Both the position numbers and the translations under genes were made by a program. Shown one piece after another: positions 8,615 through 17,814 of a DNA stretch of 64,000 bases. The notes below the pieces were generated by a model that searched no databases, had not been told where the DNA came from, and worked only from the letters and a program-made list of their open reading frames with translations. Within the stretch, counting starts at the first letter, position 1, and the number at the start of each line of letters is the position of its first letter. Origin of the DNA: Sphingobacterium puteale (GTDB taxonomy: Bacteria; Bacteroidota; Bacteroidia; Sphingobacteriales; Sphingobacteriaceae); NCBI RefSeq assembly GCF_003627955.1, contig NZ_RBWS01000007.1, positions 1 through 64,000 on the forward strand, read 5' to 3'.

Positions 8615-9697
8615 TTATGCTCCTATTGGAATACTTAAAAACACCTTATATCTATCACCGAAATCTTCAATCTTCAAATTATATTTAGCTGGGTATAGGA
8701 TTTCTAACCGCTTTTGGATATTACTCAAGCCAAGACCACCATAAGTCGCAGCCTGTATCTTTTTTTTCTTAGCGTTAACACAGCTAAAACAAATATGCTT
8801 TTCCTTAAGCGAAAAACCTATCTGAACATGTTGCCCGCCTTCCATCGCCTGATGCGCGCCATGTTTGACGACATTTTCAACAAAAGGAATAAACAAAAAA
8901 GGTGGTACCTGCAGTTGCTCCATCTGTTCGTCAATGCTAAAGTCTACTACAAATTTATCCCTACGAATGTCCTCCATAAAAAGGATATTTTTTAAAACAG
9001 CGATTTCTTTTCCAAGTTCGATCGAGTCGCCCTTTGATAGATAAAGTTGGTTTCTGAGCACATCACTAAGCTTGAGTAACACTTTGGAAGCCAACTTTGG
9101 ATTCTCATCAATCAGAAAATTGATATTATTGAGCGTATTAAATAAAAAATGAGGATTAATCTGACTTTTAAGCTGCTCCAACTGAATCGTCAATGTATTG
9201 TTCTCAAACTCCTTGAATCGAATTAAGTTGACAATCCACACCTTAAACAGCTTCAAGCTACTGACCGCAGCGATAAAAACCGTCAATAAAATAACAATGA
9301 TCAAATAATCTTCCCAGTCCAGATAAGACCGGTCCGGCTTTTGGATAAACCGCAGTTCCTGTCGCTCCAAATACATCAACGCTAAAAAAATAAATGTATA
9401 AGCGACCAGAAGGCTTCCAGCATAAGCCAAAAAACGACTTCTTAGCACAAAGACAGGGATTAGAATATAATGATTAATGTAAAAAAGACTCAGCAAAATC
9501 GTAATGGAAAGCAAAGTTTCGAAAAGACGCCACAGGCTGCTTGTGGGATCTGCTTCTGCTTTTTTACTCGGCAAGAAATGAATGCCCACAATTGCCAGGA
9601 TCAATAAACAATGTCGAATCCAACGATATTTTTTATCGACAACAAAATCTATAAAAAGACTGTTTTCGTAACCGATGATTACCTGTGAATTTTTCAT
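8615..9697 (-). CDS. LytS-type sensor histidine kinase
   Basis: The 360-residue membrane kinase has four predicted membrane helices in residues 28-150. A cytoplasmic His_kinase domain (PF06580 type) follows, with phospho-acceptor His183 in QINPHFLFNTLNNINF and a C-terminal ATPase with FVENVVKHGAH (N-box) and GGLGLSNIQKRL (G-box). There is no large periplasmic sensor domain, so the signal is probably sensed within or near the membrane. It precedes the LytTR regulator by 4 bases. TATCTTTG on the minus strand at 9833-9840 is a candidate -7 box 136 bases upstream of the start. Confidence 0.92.
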   Translation of the reverse strand: MKNSQVIIGYENSLFIDFVVDKKYRWIRHCLLILAIVGIHFLPSKKAEADPTSSLWRLFETLLSITILLSLFYINHYILIPVFVLRSRFLAYAGSLLVAYTFIFLALMYLERQELRFIQKPDRSYLDWEDYLIIVILLTVFIAAVSSLKLFKVWIVNLIRFKEFENNTLTIQLEQLKSQINPHFLFNTLNNINFLIDENPKLASKVLLKLSDVLRNQLYLSKGDSIELGKEIAVLKNILFMEDIRRDKFVVDFSIDEQMEQLQVPPFLFIPFVENVVKHGAHQAMEGGQHVQIGFSLKEKHICFSCVNAKKKKIQAATYGGLGLSNIQKRLEILYPAKYNLKIEDFGDRYKVFLSIPIGA

Positions 9698-10150
9698 GTC
9701 AACGATCCATCAAAAGATATTTATTCCATGCAATCCGTCGTCCACCTAAACGAATATCACCTCCCATATGCTTTTTTCTATTTTATCCTATTTTCTTTTA
9801 GCCAAAGCAACATAAAATCTTTATATCAAAAACAAAGATAAAAAACTGTAAATCTATCGATTACAACGCAAAAAAAAACTTCACAACACACAAAAAGGAG
9901 CAACTGATATGACAAGGCTACAACTGCATGCAAGTTTTAAAAATAGCCATAACTCCCAACATTTCAAAATGCGTTTTTCTATGATACCTGACTTAGGTCT
10001 CGCCTCCTACACTATTCCATACCTGGGCTGCACAGATAAAAATTTTCTCTTCAGGGCTGTCGTGCAGCAGTACAGCATTTATTTTGTTAACTTTAGCCAT
10101 TATGGTTGGAAATCAACCAGTCAACACAGACGACATTCAGAGAAATTAAG
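9698..10150. other. Divergent intergenic region, two regulators
   Basis: This 450-base gap separates the kinase operon (leftward) from the Crp-like gene (rightward). It holds the minus-strand -7-like box TATCTTTG at 9833-9840, with a TTG 23 bases upstream. An 88-codon frame from 9909 has a good purine-rich ribosome-binding sequence but a non-protein-like composition, and it overlaps the Crp-like gene. I see no RNA gene. Confidence 0.35.
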
Positions 10151-10723
10151 ATGGAAAAGCTGCTATCCGAAATGAACAGATACTTCCCGCTCAGCGAGCA
10201 GACGATGGCGGCATTGAGAAAGATCTGTCAGCCTAAAAGCTTTAAGAAAAATGAGCTGATCTTACGCGCTGGCGATTATGCAAAATATTATTACTTCGTA
10301 AACACAGGGTTATTAGGCTATTATAAATTAGACACAGCAGGTAATATTATTTACAAATTATTTTTTGAAGAAAATAGCTTTTGTGCATCTACAGTAGCTA
10401 TCATTGAAGAAAAACCAAGTAATTTCAATATTGTTGCCCTTGAAGATGTGCTGTTGATGCAATATTCAGCAAGAATTTTCCGTGGACTGGTGGTACAACA
10501 CCATGATTTAGCACTCTTCCAAATCGCCTATCTGGAAAAAAACTGGGTAGTAAAAAAAGAGCCACTTGAAATCACTCTGAAATGGGAATCTGCTAAAGAA
10601 CGTTACCTTGAGCTCTACAACAATCAATCTCTCTTTAAACGCCTCAAACAACACCATATCGCTTCATACCTTGGTGTGACCCCTACCCAGCTAAGTCGTA
10701 TTCGTAAAGAATTAAAACAATAA
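10151..10723 (+). CDS. Crp/Fnr-family transcriptional regulator
   Basis: I start this 190-residue protein at ATG 10151, which gives the usual MEKLLSEMNRYFPLSEQ opening. An in-frame TTG upstream at 10106 adds unconserved residues. Residues about 15-125 form a cyclic-nucleotide-binding-type beta-roll (LILRAGDYAKYYYFVNTGLLGYYKLD). The C-terminus has a helix-turn-helix with HIASYLGVTPTQLSRIRKELKQ. Bacteroidetes members of this short subgroup generally lack evidence of binding cAMP and often control transporters or esterases nearby. The esterase at 10796 follows after 72 bases and the EamA transporter overlaps that, so this regulator probably governs or accompanies the pair. Confidence 0.88.
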   Translation: MEKLLSEMNRYFPLSEQTMAALRKICQPKSFKKNELILRAGDYAKYYYFVNTGLLGYYKLDTAGNIIYKLFFEENSFCASTVAIIEEKPSNFNIVALEDVLLMQYSARIFRGLVVQHHDLALFQIAYLEKNWVVKKEPLEITLKWESAKERYLELYNNQSLFKRLKQHHIASYLGVTPTQLSRIRKELKQ

Positions 10724-10795
10724 TTCCATCAACATTTGTACATGTTTTTAAACAATATCCTTGAGAATTTTGCAGTATAAATAAATTCTTAAGCA

Positions 10796-11614
10796 ATGAA
10801 AATAGGAATCACCTTTCTCTTGTTGGCACTCTACTGCTCCGTTAGTGCCCAACACAACATCCATCGGAAAGTCTACAGTACCAAAATGCATAAAAATGTA
10901 GATGTGATCATCGTAACGCCTGATATCCAAAAAGATGTACGTTATAAAACCGTGTATATCTTACATGGTTACAGTGGCAATCCCATGAGAACAATTGAAC
11001 AGGATATTCCTGATTTATCTCAAAAAGCAATTGAATTCCAAACGATTTATATTATCCCGGATGGAAATTATAACTCATGGTATGTAGATAGTCCCTTGAA
11101 TGCACAGCTGCAGTACAGTACCTTTATCGGAGATGAGCTAATCCGTTATATCGATCTGCACTTTCCCACACAGGAAAATAGAAATGCAAGAGGCTTACTC
11201 GGTTGGAGCATGGGGGGATTTGGTGCTTTACATATCGGTGTTGCTTATCCTAAAGTCTTTTCCATCATCGGTAGCTCCTGTGGCGCCATTGATTTTAACC
11301 ACTTTGGCAAAGGATATCAAGATTACCAAGTTGACAAGGTACTCGGCGAGTTAGAAGAGCTATCCCCAAGTTTCCGAATCTATAACAATGTGGATAAAAT
11401 GATCCATAATGAGCAGCGATATATACTGGATTGCGGCACTGAAGATATCCAAATGCTGGAAATGAACCGATCCTTGCACCAACAGCTAACAGACAAAAAT
11501 ATAGAGCATCTGTACATAGAGTCTCCCGGGGCACACGATTCCGCTTATTGGCACAAATCGCTAGTCAATCAATTGGTCCTGTTTCAAAATTATTTTGGCC
11601 ATGAAGGATTATAA
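10796..11614 (+). CDS. Secreted esterase, alpha/beta hydrolase
   Basis: The 272-residue protein has a signal peptide (cleavage near VSAQ, residues 16-19) without a lipobox. Its catalytic fold is of the antigen-85/esterase D type. It shows the oxyanion region TVYILHGYSGNP (about 52-63), nucleophile Ser138 in LLGWSMGGFGAL, an acid in the LDCGTEDIQ segment, and His in SPGAHDSAYW near the C-terminus. Relatives cleave acyl esters such as acetylated sugars, or S-formylglutathione. Secretion argues against the latter. The last 14 bases overlap the start of the EamA gene. The substrate is not readable. Confidence 0.82.
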   Translation: MKIGITFLLLALYCSVSAQHNIHRKVYSTKMHKNVDVIIVTPDIQKDVRYKTVYILHGYSGNPMRTIEQDIPDLSQKAIEFQTIYIIPDGNYNSWYVDSPLNAQLQYSTFIGDELIRYIDLHFPTQENRNARGLLGWSMGGFGALHIGVAYPKVFSIIGSSCGAIDFNHFGKGYQDYQVDKVLGELEELSPSFRIYNNVDKMIHNEQRYILDCGTEDIQMLEMNRSLHQQLTDKNIEHLYIESPGAHDSAYWHKSLVNQLVLFQNYFGHEGL

Positions 11615-12464
11615 ATCTATTCTTTACGTCGCCGCGGGGGCCTGCAGCTACGGTTTGCTCGCTACACTCGTCAAATATGCCAATAAGCTAGGGATTCATA
11701 CTAGCGTATTGACTTTTTTGCAATTCTTGATAGGATTCCTGTTTTTGCTGGGATTCAATTATTTTTCAAAATCAAAAATACAGGAACAGGCAAACCTGAC
11801 CGTAAAATTAAAACTAACTGCCTGGGGAATGTCTCTCGGATTGACATCAACACTGTATTACCTTGCCATACAATATATACCTGTATCTGTGGGAATTATC
11901 CTACTCATGCAATCCATTTGGATAAGCTTAATAGTTGAAGCGCTAATCAGAAAAAAAATGCCTTCAAAAGCAAAAATAATAGGTGTTATCACCGTCTTAT
12001 TGGGAACCGCTCTTTCAACCGATATCTTCTCAGAAACAAAGGCCTTGGACACAAGAGGCCTCTTACTCGGCTTTGGGGCCGGCGTCAGTTATGCCGTTGC
12101 CATTTTTTCATCCAGCAATATCGCCAATCAGCTACCAAGTCCTGTCCGAAGCCTGTTTTTGGTACTCGGTGGGCTCCTCCTGATCATTATTTTCTGGAAT
12201 ATACAAATTGTTCAGCAGATGACGCTGAAAGCCTTACCTTGGGGACTGATCATCGCCTTGTTTGGTACAGTTCTTCCCCCCCTATTCTTTACGCGGGGTA
12301 TTCCCAGGACCGGTATCGCTTTGGGAAATATCATTTCCAGCCTGGAGATTCCCATATCTACCATCTCCGCGGTCTTATTACTGCACGAAACCGTCTCAGG
12401 GATTCAGTGGGTCGGCATAGTGCTTATCCTACTTGCTGTCACTGTTATCAATCTCCGAAAATAA
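11601..12464 (+). CDS. EamA/DMT-superfamily transporter
   Basis: This roughly 287-residue inner-membrane protein has ten predicted helices arranged as two EamA repeats (about 1-140 and 150-287). Glycine- and proline-rich helix motifs include IQYIPVSVGIILLMQSIWISL and the mirrored RTGIALGNIISSLEIPISTISAVLLLHE. I take the ATG at 11601. The upstream TTG at 11595 adds two residues. The start overlaps the end of the esterase gene by 14 bases, which implies cotranscription. DMT members export amino acids, nucleosides or drugs, and the substrate cannot be inferred. The gene ends 16 bases before a decayed SusD-like relic. Confidence 0.88.
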   Translation: MKDYKSILYVAAGACSYGLLATLVKYANKLGIHTSVLTFLQFLIGFLFLLGFNYFSKSKIQEQANLTVKLKLTAWGMSLGLTSTLYYLAIQYIPVSVGIILLMQSIWISLIVEALIRKKMPSKAKIIGVITVLLGTALSTDIFSETKALDTRGLLLGFGAGVSYAVAIFSSSNIANQLPSPVRSLFLVLGGLLLIIIFWNIQIVQQMTLKALPWGLIIALFGTVLPPLFFTRGIPRTGIALGNIISSLEIPISTISAVLLLHETVSGIQWVGIVLILLAVTVINLRK

Positions 12465-12480
12465 TGGCAAAGGATGCTCC

Positions 12481-12870
12481 ATGTTGTTTTTCAAGATAAG
12501 CACATGGAGGATCTTTTTCAGTGCTGAAGCACGTTTTATTCGCGCCTGTCAGTACTTCTACCTATCACAGTACTGCGGGGACGTCCCTCTGGTGATCAAA
12601 ACATTGACACCTGACGAAGCCGATCTTGTCTCAAAAAGTAAAAAACAGGATTTGGTCGAATGTGAACTGCAAGATACTGTAAATGATTTCTTAAATGGTG
12701 ATTTCTACGGCTCACCATATCCTGTGGCCAAAAATATCCGCGTAAAGTCCGGCGGAATCAGAGACAGCTTTAGCCGCAGGTATGTAACAAGAAAATCCTT
12801 TAGAGCCGGTCAGGACAGCCATTGGCCGATTCCGCAAAATGAAATTGATATCAATCCAAATTTAAAATAG
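12481..12870 (+). pseudogene. SusD/RagB-family relic with internal deletion
   Basis: The frame joins two pieces of a SusD protein. The first (AEARFIRACQYFYLSQYCGDVPLV) is the helical TPR-like signature normally near residues 90-140. The second (FRAGQDSHWPIPQNEIDINPNLK) is the C-terminal SusD signature. The 300 or more residues that should lie between them are reduced to about 65. The signal peptide and lipobox are also missing, and the family lysine-rich end is cut before the usual 'QNPGY'. SusD proteins bind glycans at the outer membrane with a SusC channel. Neither a SusC gene nor a whole SusD is present here. It sits 54 bases upstream of the sulfatase, so it is probably the remains of a glycan-utilisation locus. 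Confidence 0.6.
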
Positions 12871-12924
12871 TATATTGGGATCTGTCGTTTTAATGATGGA
12901 TTCTTATCAACGTATTTGTACAAT

Positions 12925-14448
12925 ATGAAAAAGACCTTATTTCTTACCATTCTTCTTTCCTCAAGTCTGGCGATAACCCTGCCCACGACCTCACTGGCCC
13001 AAAAAATAAGTAAACCGAACGTCATCTATATTTACGCCGATGATCTTGGTTTCGGTGATTTGAGCAGCTATGGCGCCAAACAGATTGAAACACCTCACTT
13101 GGATAAATTGGCGCAAAACGGCACACGCTTTACCAATGCACATAGTACCTCTGCAACCTGTACTCCCTCCCGTTTTGCGTTGATGACAGGGACCTATCCC
13201 TGGCGCCAGGATGGAACCGGGATTCTGCCCGGTGACGCCAAACTGATTGTCCCGACAGACAAAATTACACTGCCCAAAGTCTTTAAAAATGCAGGTTATG
13301 CTACAGCAATTGTCGGTAAATGGCATATGGGACTTGGTAACGAAGTCAAAAAAGATTGGAATGCAGCCATCAAACCTGGCCCTAACGATGTCGGGTTTGA
13401 TTATTCTTTTATCTTTCCCGCAACAGCAGATCGAGTTCCGACCGTATTCTTAGAAAATGATCAGGTTGTTGCGACCGAAGCAAACGACCCTATCCTGGTC
13501 GATTATGAGAGAAAAATAGGCAATGATCCAACGGGAAAAGAACATCCAGAATTACTCAAAATGCAATCTTCCCCCGGTCAAGGCCACAACCAGACAATTG
13601 TCAATGGCATCGGACGAATTGGTTACATGAGCGGCGGTACGCGTGCTCGCTGGGTAGACGAAGAAGTTTCCACAACCTTTCTACATAAAGCACAGGACTT
13701 TATTGCACAACATCAGAATAAACCTTTTTTTCTTTACTTCTGTTTGACAGAGCCCCATGTACCCCGTATGCCAGCCACACAGTTTAGAGGCAAAAGCAAG
13801 CTCGGTTACCGCGGTGATGCCATTCTCCAATTGGATTGGACGGTCGGACAGATCCACCAGCAGTTACAGCTACTGGGAATGGACAAAAACACCATTATTA
13901 TCTTCAGCAGCGACAATGGTCCTGTACTAGATGATGGCTATGTGGACGGTGCAGTGGCTCAACTCAATGGACATCAGCCCGCAGGACCGCTCAGAGGTGG
14001 TAAATATAGCATCTTTGAAGGCGGAACACGCGTACCGTTTATCGTCAGTGGGCAAGGGATTGCCAAAGGCAAAGTGTCCAATGCACTGATCAGTCAGATG
14101 GATCTGTTGGCAACAAGTGCACAACTTGTAGGCGTAAGATTAAAAGCCGACGAAGCAAAAGACAGCAAGGCTTTATTAAAAACCTTAACCGGTGAAAACC
14201 CCAAAGGGCGCAGCACCATGGTTCAGCATGCCCAAACCCTTGCCATTGTCAAGGACGACTGGAAATATATCGCGCCAAGTAAAGGTATCCCCTATATGAA
14301 ATTGACGGATACCGAAACCGGAAATCTCCCCGAAGATCAATTGTATGACCTTAAAAATGATATTGGAGAGAAAAACAATGTTGCAGCTAAATATCCCGAA
14401 AAAGTGACCGAGTTAAAACAGTTATTGGAAGAAGAGCAAAAAAAATGA
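12925..14448 (+). CDS. Arylsulfatase-family sulfatase
   Basis: I choose ATG 12925, since the preceding TTG 9 bases upstream is not supported. The 507-residue secreted enzyme has a signal peptide ending near SLAQ. It shows the sulfatase N-terminal metal site (ADDLG, Asp39/Asp40) and the formylglycine motif CTPSR (Cys79 in a TSATCTPSRFALMTG context). It also has the GKWHMG histidine, and the second metal site FSSDNGP near residue 330. The Cys is converted post-translationally to formylglycine by an anaerobic or FGE-type maturase not seen here. Sulfatases remove sulfate from glycans. A second, broken sulfatase fragment follows directly, so this is the surviving copy of a sulfated-glycan locus. 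Confidence 0.88.
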   Translation: MKKTLFLTILLSSSLAITLPTTSLAQKISKPNVIYIYADDLGFGDLSSYGAKQIETPHLDKLAQNGTRFTNAHSTSATCTPSRFALMTGTYPWRQDGTGILPGDAKLIVPTDKITLPKVFKNAGYATAIVGKWHMGLGNEVKKDWNAAIKPGPNDVGFDYSFIFPATADRVPTVFLENDQVVATEANDPILVDYERKIGNDPTGKEHPELLKMQSSPGQGHNQTIVNGIGRIGYMSGGTRARWVDEEVSTTFLHKAQDFIAQHQNKPFFLYFCLTEPHVPRMPATQFRGKSKLGYRGDAILQLDWTVGQIHQQLQLLGMDKNTIIIFSSDNGPVLDDGYVDGAVAQLNGHQPAGPLRGGKYSIFEGGTRVPFIVSGQGIAKGKVSNALISQMDLLATSAQLVGVRLKADEAKDSKALLKTLTGENPKGRSTMVQHAQTLAIVKDDWKYIAPSKGIPYMKLTDTETGNLPEDQLYDLKNDIGEKNNVAAKYPEKVTELKQLLEEEQKK

Positions 14449-14462
14449 AAAGCAGATAGGTT

Positions 14463-14720
14463 TTGCTATTTTCCTATTACCCAAGAGCCACCTATGCTGG
14501 TATGATTACTTACTTGGATGATCAGGTAGGCCTGATCATGAAACGTATCCAATCGTTGGGTCTAGTTGATACCATTATCCTATTCTCCAGTGACAATGGC
14601 CCAGGTTTCAATGGCGGTAGCATTTTGGAAGGCCCGGAAACCGAAGAAATCTGCAAAGCACTGGATACTACGCCTTCAAAAATCTACTATGCCCGTTCTA
14701 AGGCACTACAGGCCTTATAA
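14463..14720 (+). pseudogene. Chimeric relic: sulfatase fragment joined to sigma-factor tail
   Basis: This 85-codon frame starts only at a TTG. Residues about 10-55 (YAGMITYLDDQVGLIMKRIQ and IILFSSDNGPGFNGG) match the second metal-binding stretch of a sulfatase. Residues about 58-85 (ETEEICKALDTTPSKIYYAR) match the last helix-turn-helix of an ECF-type sigma factor. The two are joined in frame. No complete gene of either kind is here, so I read it as a deletion scar linking two neighbours. It begins 15 bases after the stop of the intact sulfatase. Confidence 0.55.
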
Positions 14721-15248
14721 GAACGTTTCAAATCTAAGAATTTTGAATATCTGCTCCTGATTTCAATGTCTATTTTATATACCCTCAATAACTAAGCAGA
14801 TCGCTTATCTATTGAATCCACTACCATTAAGATAAAAATACACTAAAAGAAGACAAGCACTTGTAAAACAATGATTTACTTTAAAATAAAAAAGCTTAGC
14901 ATCCGGTCGGGCGACCTGCTAAGCTTTTATAAATACCTCTTTGTAAGAGGCAATCAACCTAAACCTATCACAAAGATAGTGCTTCCAATGATATAAACAA
15001 AAATTTTGTAATATTTTTTTTCAACTCCCATAAATTTGTTTTGGCATAGCTATGACAAAAGGAATAGTAAGTGTACATTATACACACAATCTTTTTACTA
15101 TTTCTAATAAGCCCTTATTTATCATACCCTATTAATGCCGTTTCTATTACAGTATTTATCTTGGTCATGAATTATGTTTACAATAGATTATTCTGTCATT
15201 CATGCGTCTATTTTGTTCACAAAAACAATGTTTCCTTTGATTATTTAG
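14721..15248. other. Intergenic region with terminator-like hairpin
   Basis: This stretch of over 500 bases holds no gene I can support. It starts with sequence continuing the sigma-factor relic. It contains the strong hairpin at 14890-14928 and then AT-rich DNA up to the riboflavin synthase promoter box. An in-frame upstream extension of the riboflavin synthase frame from 15071 is hydrophobic but unlike the family start, and I reject it. Confidence 0.5.
14890..14928 (+). terminator. Strong inverted repeat, terminator-like
   Basis: AAAAGCTTAGCA (14890-14901) pairs perfectly with TGCTAAGCTTTT (14917-14928). A GGTCG/CGACC pair adds to the stem inside the loop. It has a short T-run downstream (plus strand) and an A-run upstream, so it can work in both directions. 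Confidence 0.7.
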
Positions 15249-15256
15249 TAACTTTG
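15249..15256 (+). promoter_or_regulatory. Promoter -7 box for riboflavin synthase
   Basis: TAACTTTG at 15249-15256 is an exact TAnnTTTG match, 21 bases before the ATG at 15278. A good -33 partner at 19-20 bases is not clear, though a TTTG lies 9 bases upstream. Confidence 0.5.
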
Positions 15257-15277
15257 ATTCAATCAAAATTTTATTAC

Positions 15278-15868
15278 ATGTTTACCGGAATCATAGAAAC
15301 CTTAGGAAAAATCGAACATATTGAACATGAAAAAAGCAACATCCACTTTTATGTCAGCTCCTCGATCTCCAATGAACTTAAAATTGATCAGAGTGTAAGC
15401 CATAACGGTGTATGTCTAACGGTTGTCGGATTGGATGATCAGGTACACAAGGTAACAGCGATAGATGAAACCTTACAAAAAACCAATCTGGCACAGTTGA
15501 AAATCGGAGATCTGGTTAACATTGAACGATGTACTTTAGCTGGCGGAAGATTTGACGGACATATCGTCCAGGGGCACGTCGATCAGACCGCCACCTGTAT
15601 CAAGAAGACAGATGAAAACGGTAGTTTTATTTTTACTTTTCAATACGATCCCAACAAGCTGAATATCACGGTAGAGAAAGGATCCATCACCGTTAATGGT
15701 ATCAGTTTGACTGTGGTCGATTCCCATGATGACCGATTTTCCGTGGCGATCATTCCGTACACCCTCGAACACACCAATCTTCAACGAGTCGAAGTAGGCT
15801 CGACAGTAAATATCGAATTTGATATTATTGGAAAATACGTCACAAAAATTATGGCGATGCGCGGCTAA
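15278..15868 (+). CDS. ribE: Riboflavin synthase, alpha subunit
   Basis: The 196-residue enzyme makes riboflavin and a pyrimidinedione from two molecules of 6,7-dimethyl-8-ribityllumazine. It has the two homologous lumazine-binding barrels of the family: MFTGIIETLGKIEHIE (1-16), GVCLTVV (about 44-50), and the repeat ending with GISLTVVDSH (about 142-151) and YTLEHTNL. Its length is near the usual 200-215. The start is set by the invariant MFTGII; longer upstream extensions do not belong to the family. No FMN riboswitch is visible upstream, and the gene sits alone, not in a rib operon. Confidence 0.95.
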   Translation: MFTGIIETLGKIEHIEHEKSNIHFYVSSSISNELKIDQSVSHNGVCLTVVGLDDQVHKVTAIDETLQKTNLAQLKIGDLVNIERCTLAGGRFDGHIVQGHVDQTATCIKKTDENGSFIFTFQYDPNKLNITVEKGSITVNGISLTVVDSHDDRFSVAIIPYTLEHTNLQRVEVGSTVNIEFDIIGKYVTKIMAMRG

Positions 15869-16008
15869 TTCAGCCCGAGCAATACTTACATGGATTAATA
15901 TCAAATAATGCATATGTCCATGTAATTGTCTGATAAGTGTCAAGATAATTGAGAAGAACAGTAAAAAATTTGCTAGCGCCCTTATTTATGAGCAGTCCAA
16001 ATAGGGTT

Positions 16009-17808
16009 TTACTCCAGATAATGTCCCTGACGGATAAGAAGTGCACGATATTTATTAAAGACGCTGGATTTGGATACAAAGCCCATATATTTGTTTTCAT
16101 CCCCAAGCACAGGTAATATCCATGTGTCGTCCTTGTTCATCTTAGCCATGACTATTTCCATATTCTCATTGATCCCAACGGTATCATTTGGCTTCTGTGC
16201 CAATTTTTCAAATGGGGTATCCCCCCCTTCTACCTCTCCTAGCAGAACCGAAAAAAGAAACTCACTATAGAGAAGCCCAATAAATTTACCTTCATGGCTC
16301 ACCACGGGGAAAATATTGCGTTTGCTATGGATGATATCTGTCTGTCGGCTTTTGGGTGTTTCATCGGGTCGCAAAATGACAAAATTAGTTTCCAGAACAT
16401 ATTTAATCCGCATCATACTCAGTACAGAGCGGTCCTTGTCTTCGTACGAAATTAAGTCACCCGACTCAGCCAATACTTTCGTATAGATCGAATGTTTCAA
16501 TACAGCGCGGTTAATCAGATAGGAAATTGAACAGACCAGCATCAAGGGTACCATCAGCGTATAGCCGCCGGTCACTTCTGCGATCAGGAAGATACCCGTT
16601 AACGGTGCATGCATAATACCGCTCAGCGCACCCGCCATACCAGCAACCACAAAATTCGGCACATTTAATTCCGCTATTCCGGTCAGATTTATACCGTAGG
16701 AAAAGGCAAATCCCAATAGCCCGCCCATCACCAGACTCGGCCCGAACACTCCCCCGTTCCCACCTCCATTCAACGTAAACAATGCAGCAAAAGATTTTCC
16801 AAATAAAGTCAGAACTGTATAGCCCAGCACCACCATGCCCATGTCTTTATAATCAGAAAACAAACTGTTTTTTACAATCGAGTTAAATTGTCCATTGAGA
16901 ATCTGCTGGATTGTAATATAGCCTTCACCATAAAGAGCCGGAAAGACAAAAATCATAAGTCCCAGGGATATACCGCTTACCCAAACTTTGTTGTATGGGT
17001 TTTTTATTCTTGAAAACCATTTTCCTACCGTACTGGAGACACGGGCAAAATAGATTGTATACAAGCCAATCAATACCGCCAATAACAAATAAAATAGCAA
17101 CGCTGAGATCTGCCAGTCCGAATTGAATGTACTGAATAAAGGTTCACTGTACAGAAGCCGCGATACGACCGAAGCAAGCGCCGAAGAAATCAAAAGTGGA
17201 ATAAAAACTGGAATGGAGAATTCGGGAAGCAATATTTCTATCGCAAAGATCATTCCCGCCAAGGGACTGTTAAATGCGCCCGAAATTCCCGCCGCCGCCC
17301 CACAGGCCAAAAGCATGGTAACCTCCTTGTATTGCAGGCCAAAAAAGCGGGCAATATTGGAACCAATTGACGAACCGCCTAAAGCAACCGGAGCTTCCAA
17401 TCCACAAGATCCTCCAAAACCTACCGTAATTGCTGAAGTGACAACCTGTGAATAGATATTGCTTGGATCCAATCGGCTACCCTTGCGGCTGATGGCATAG
17501 ATAATGGGTGTAATTCCATGTTCCATCTTCTTACCCTTCAAAAATTTCCGGACAAAAAACACGCTCAGTAATATCCCAATTAATGGGAAAATCAAATAAA
17601 CGGAATACTTAACCTTCCAGTCAATATCATCCTGAATTGTCGCCGCAATAAAATGCGTTAGTCTTTTTAAAACAGACGCCATCAGCCCACCAACAATACC
17701 AACTAAAAAGGCTAAGAGAATAATAAAGTTTCTGTTCGAAACTTTTCTCATCCGCCATTGATTGATCTGATCTATCTTCTTAAAAAAACGTACACTGAGA
17801 TTTGCCAT
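16009..17808 (-). CDS. ClC-type chloride channel/transporter with CBS domains
   Basis: The 599-residue membrane protein is a ClC with about 18 short helices (residues 25-450) and a C-terminal pair of CBS domains (about 460-590). The selectivity segments can be read: EHGIT (96-100, in place of GSGIP), GGSCGLEAP with gating Glu138, GNGGVFGPSLVMGG, and HAPLTGIFLIAEVTGGY. The internal proton glutamate of the E. coli exchanger (Glu203) is Ile192, after Glu191 in FAIEILLPEF. The protein may therefore couple protons differently or conduct chloride passively. It follows oxyR by 6 bases on the same strand, so cotranscription is likely. Confidence 0.85.
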   Translation of the reverse strand: MANLSVRFFKKIDQINQWRMRKVSNRNFIILLAFLVGIVGGLMASVLKRLTHFIAATIQDDIDWKVKYSVYLIFPLIGILLSVFFVRKFLKGKKMEHGITPIIYAISRKGSRLDPSNIYSQVVTSAITVGFGGSCGLEAPVALGGSSIGSNIARFFGLQYKEVTMLLACGAAAGISGAFNSPLAGMIFAIEILLPEFSIPVFIPLLISSALASVVSRLLYSEPLFSTFNSDWQISALLFYLLLAVLIGLYTIYFARVSSTVGKWFSRIKNPYNKVWVSGISLGLMIFVFPALYGEGYITIQQILNGQFNSIVKNSLFSDYKDMGMVVLGYTVLTLFGKSFAALFTLNGGGNGGVFGPSLVMGGLLGFAFSYGINLTGIAELNVPNFVVAGMAGALSGIMHAPLTGIFLIAEVTGGYTLMVPLMLVCSISYLINRAVLKHSIYTKVLAESGDLISYEDKDRSVLSMMRIKYVLETNFVILRPDETPKSRQTDIIHSKRNIFPVVSHEGKFIGLLYSEFLFSVLLGEVEGGDTPFEKLAQKPNDTVGINENMEIVMAKMNKDDTWILPVLGDENKYMGFVSKSSVFNKYRALLIRQGHYLE

Positions 17809-17814
17809 GTCTTC

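Noticed and set aside
9909..10175. 88-codon ORF with a good AAAGGAG site
   Set aside because: The composition is not protein-like, no motif is seen, and it overlaps the Crp-like gene start. Bacteroidetes rarely depend on such sites.
15071..15277. Upstream extension of the riboflavin synthase frame
   Set aside because: The family begins MFTGII, and the extension is a hydrophobic unconserved stretch containing the -7 box.
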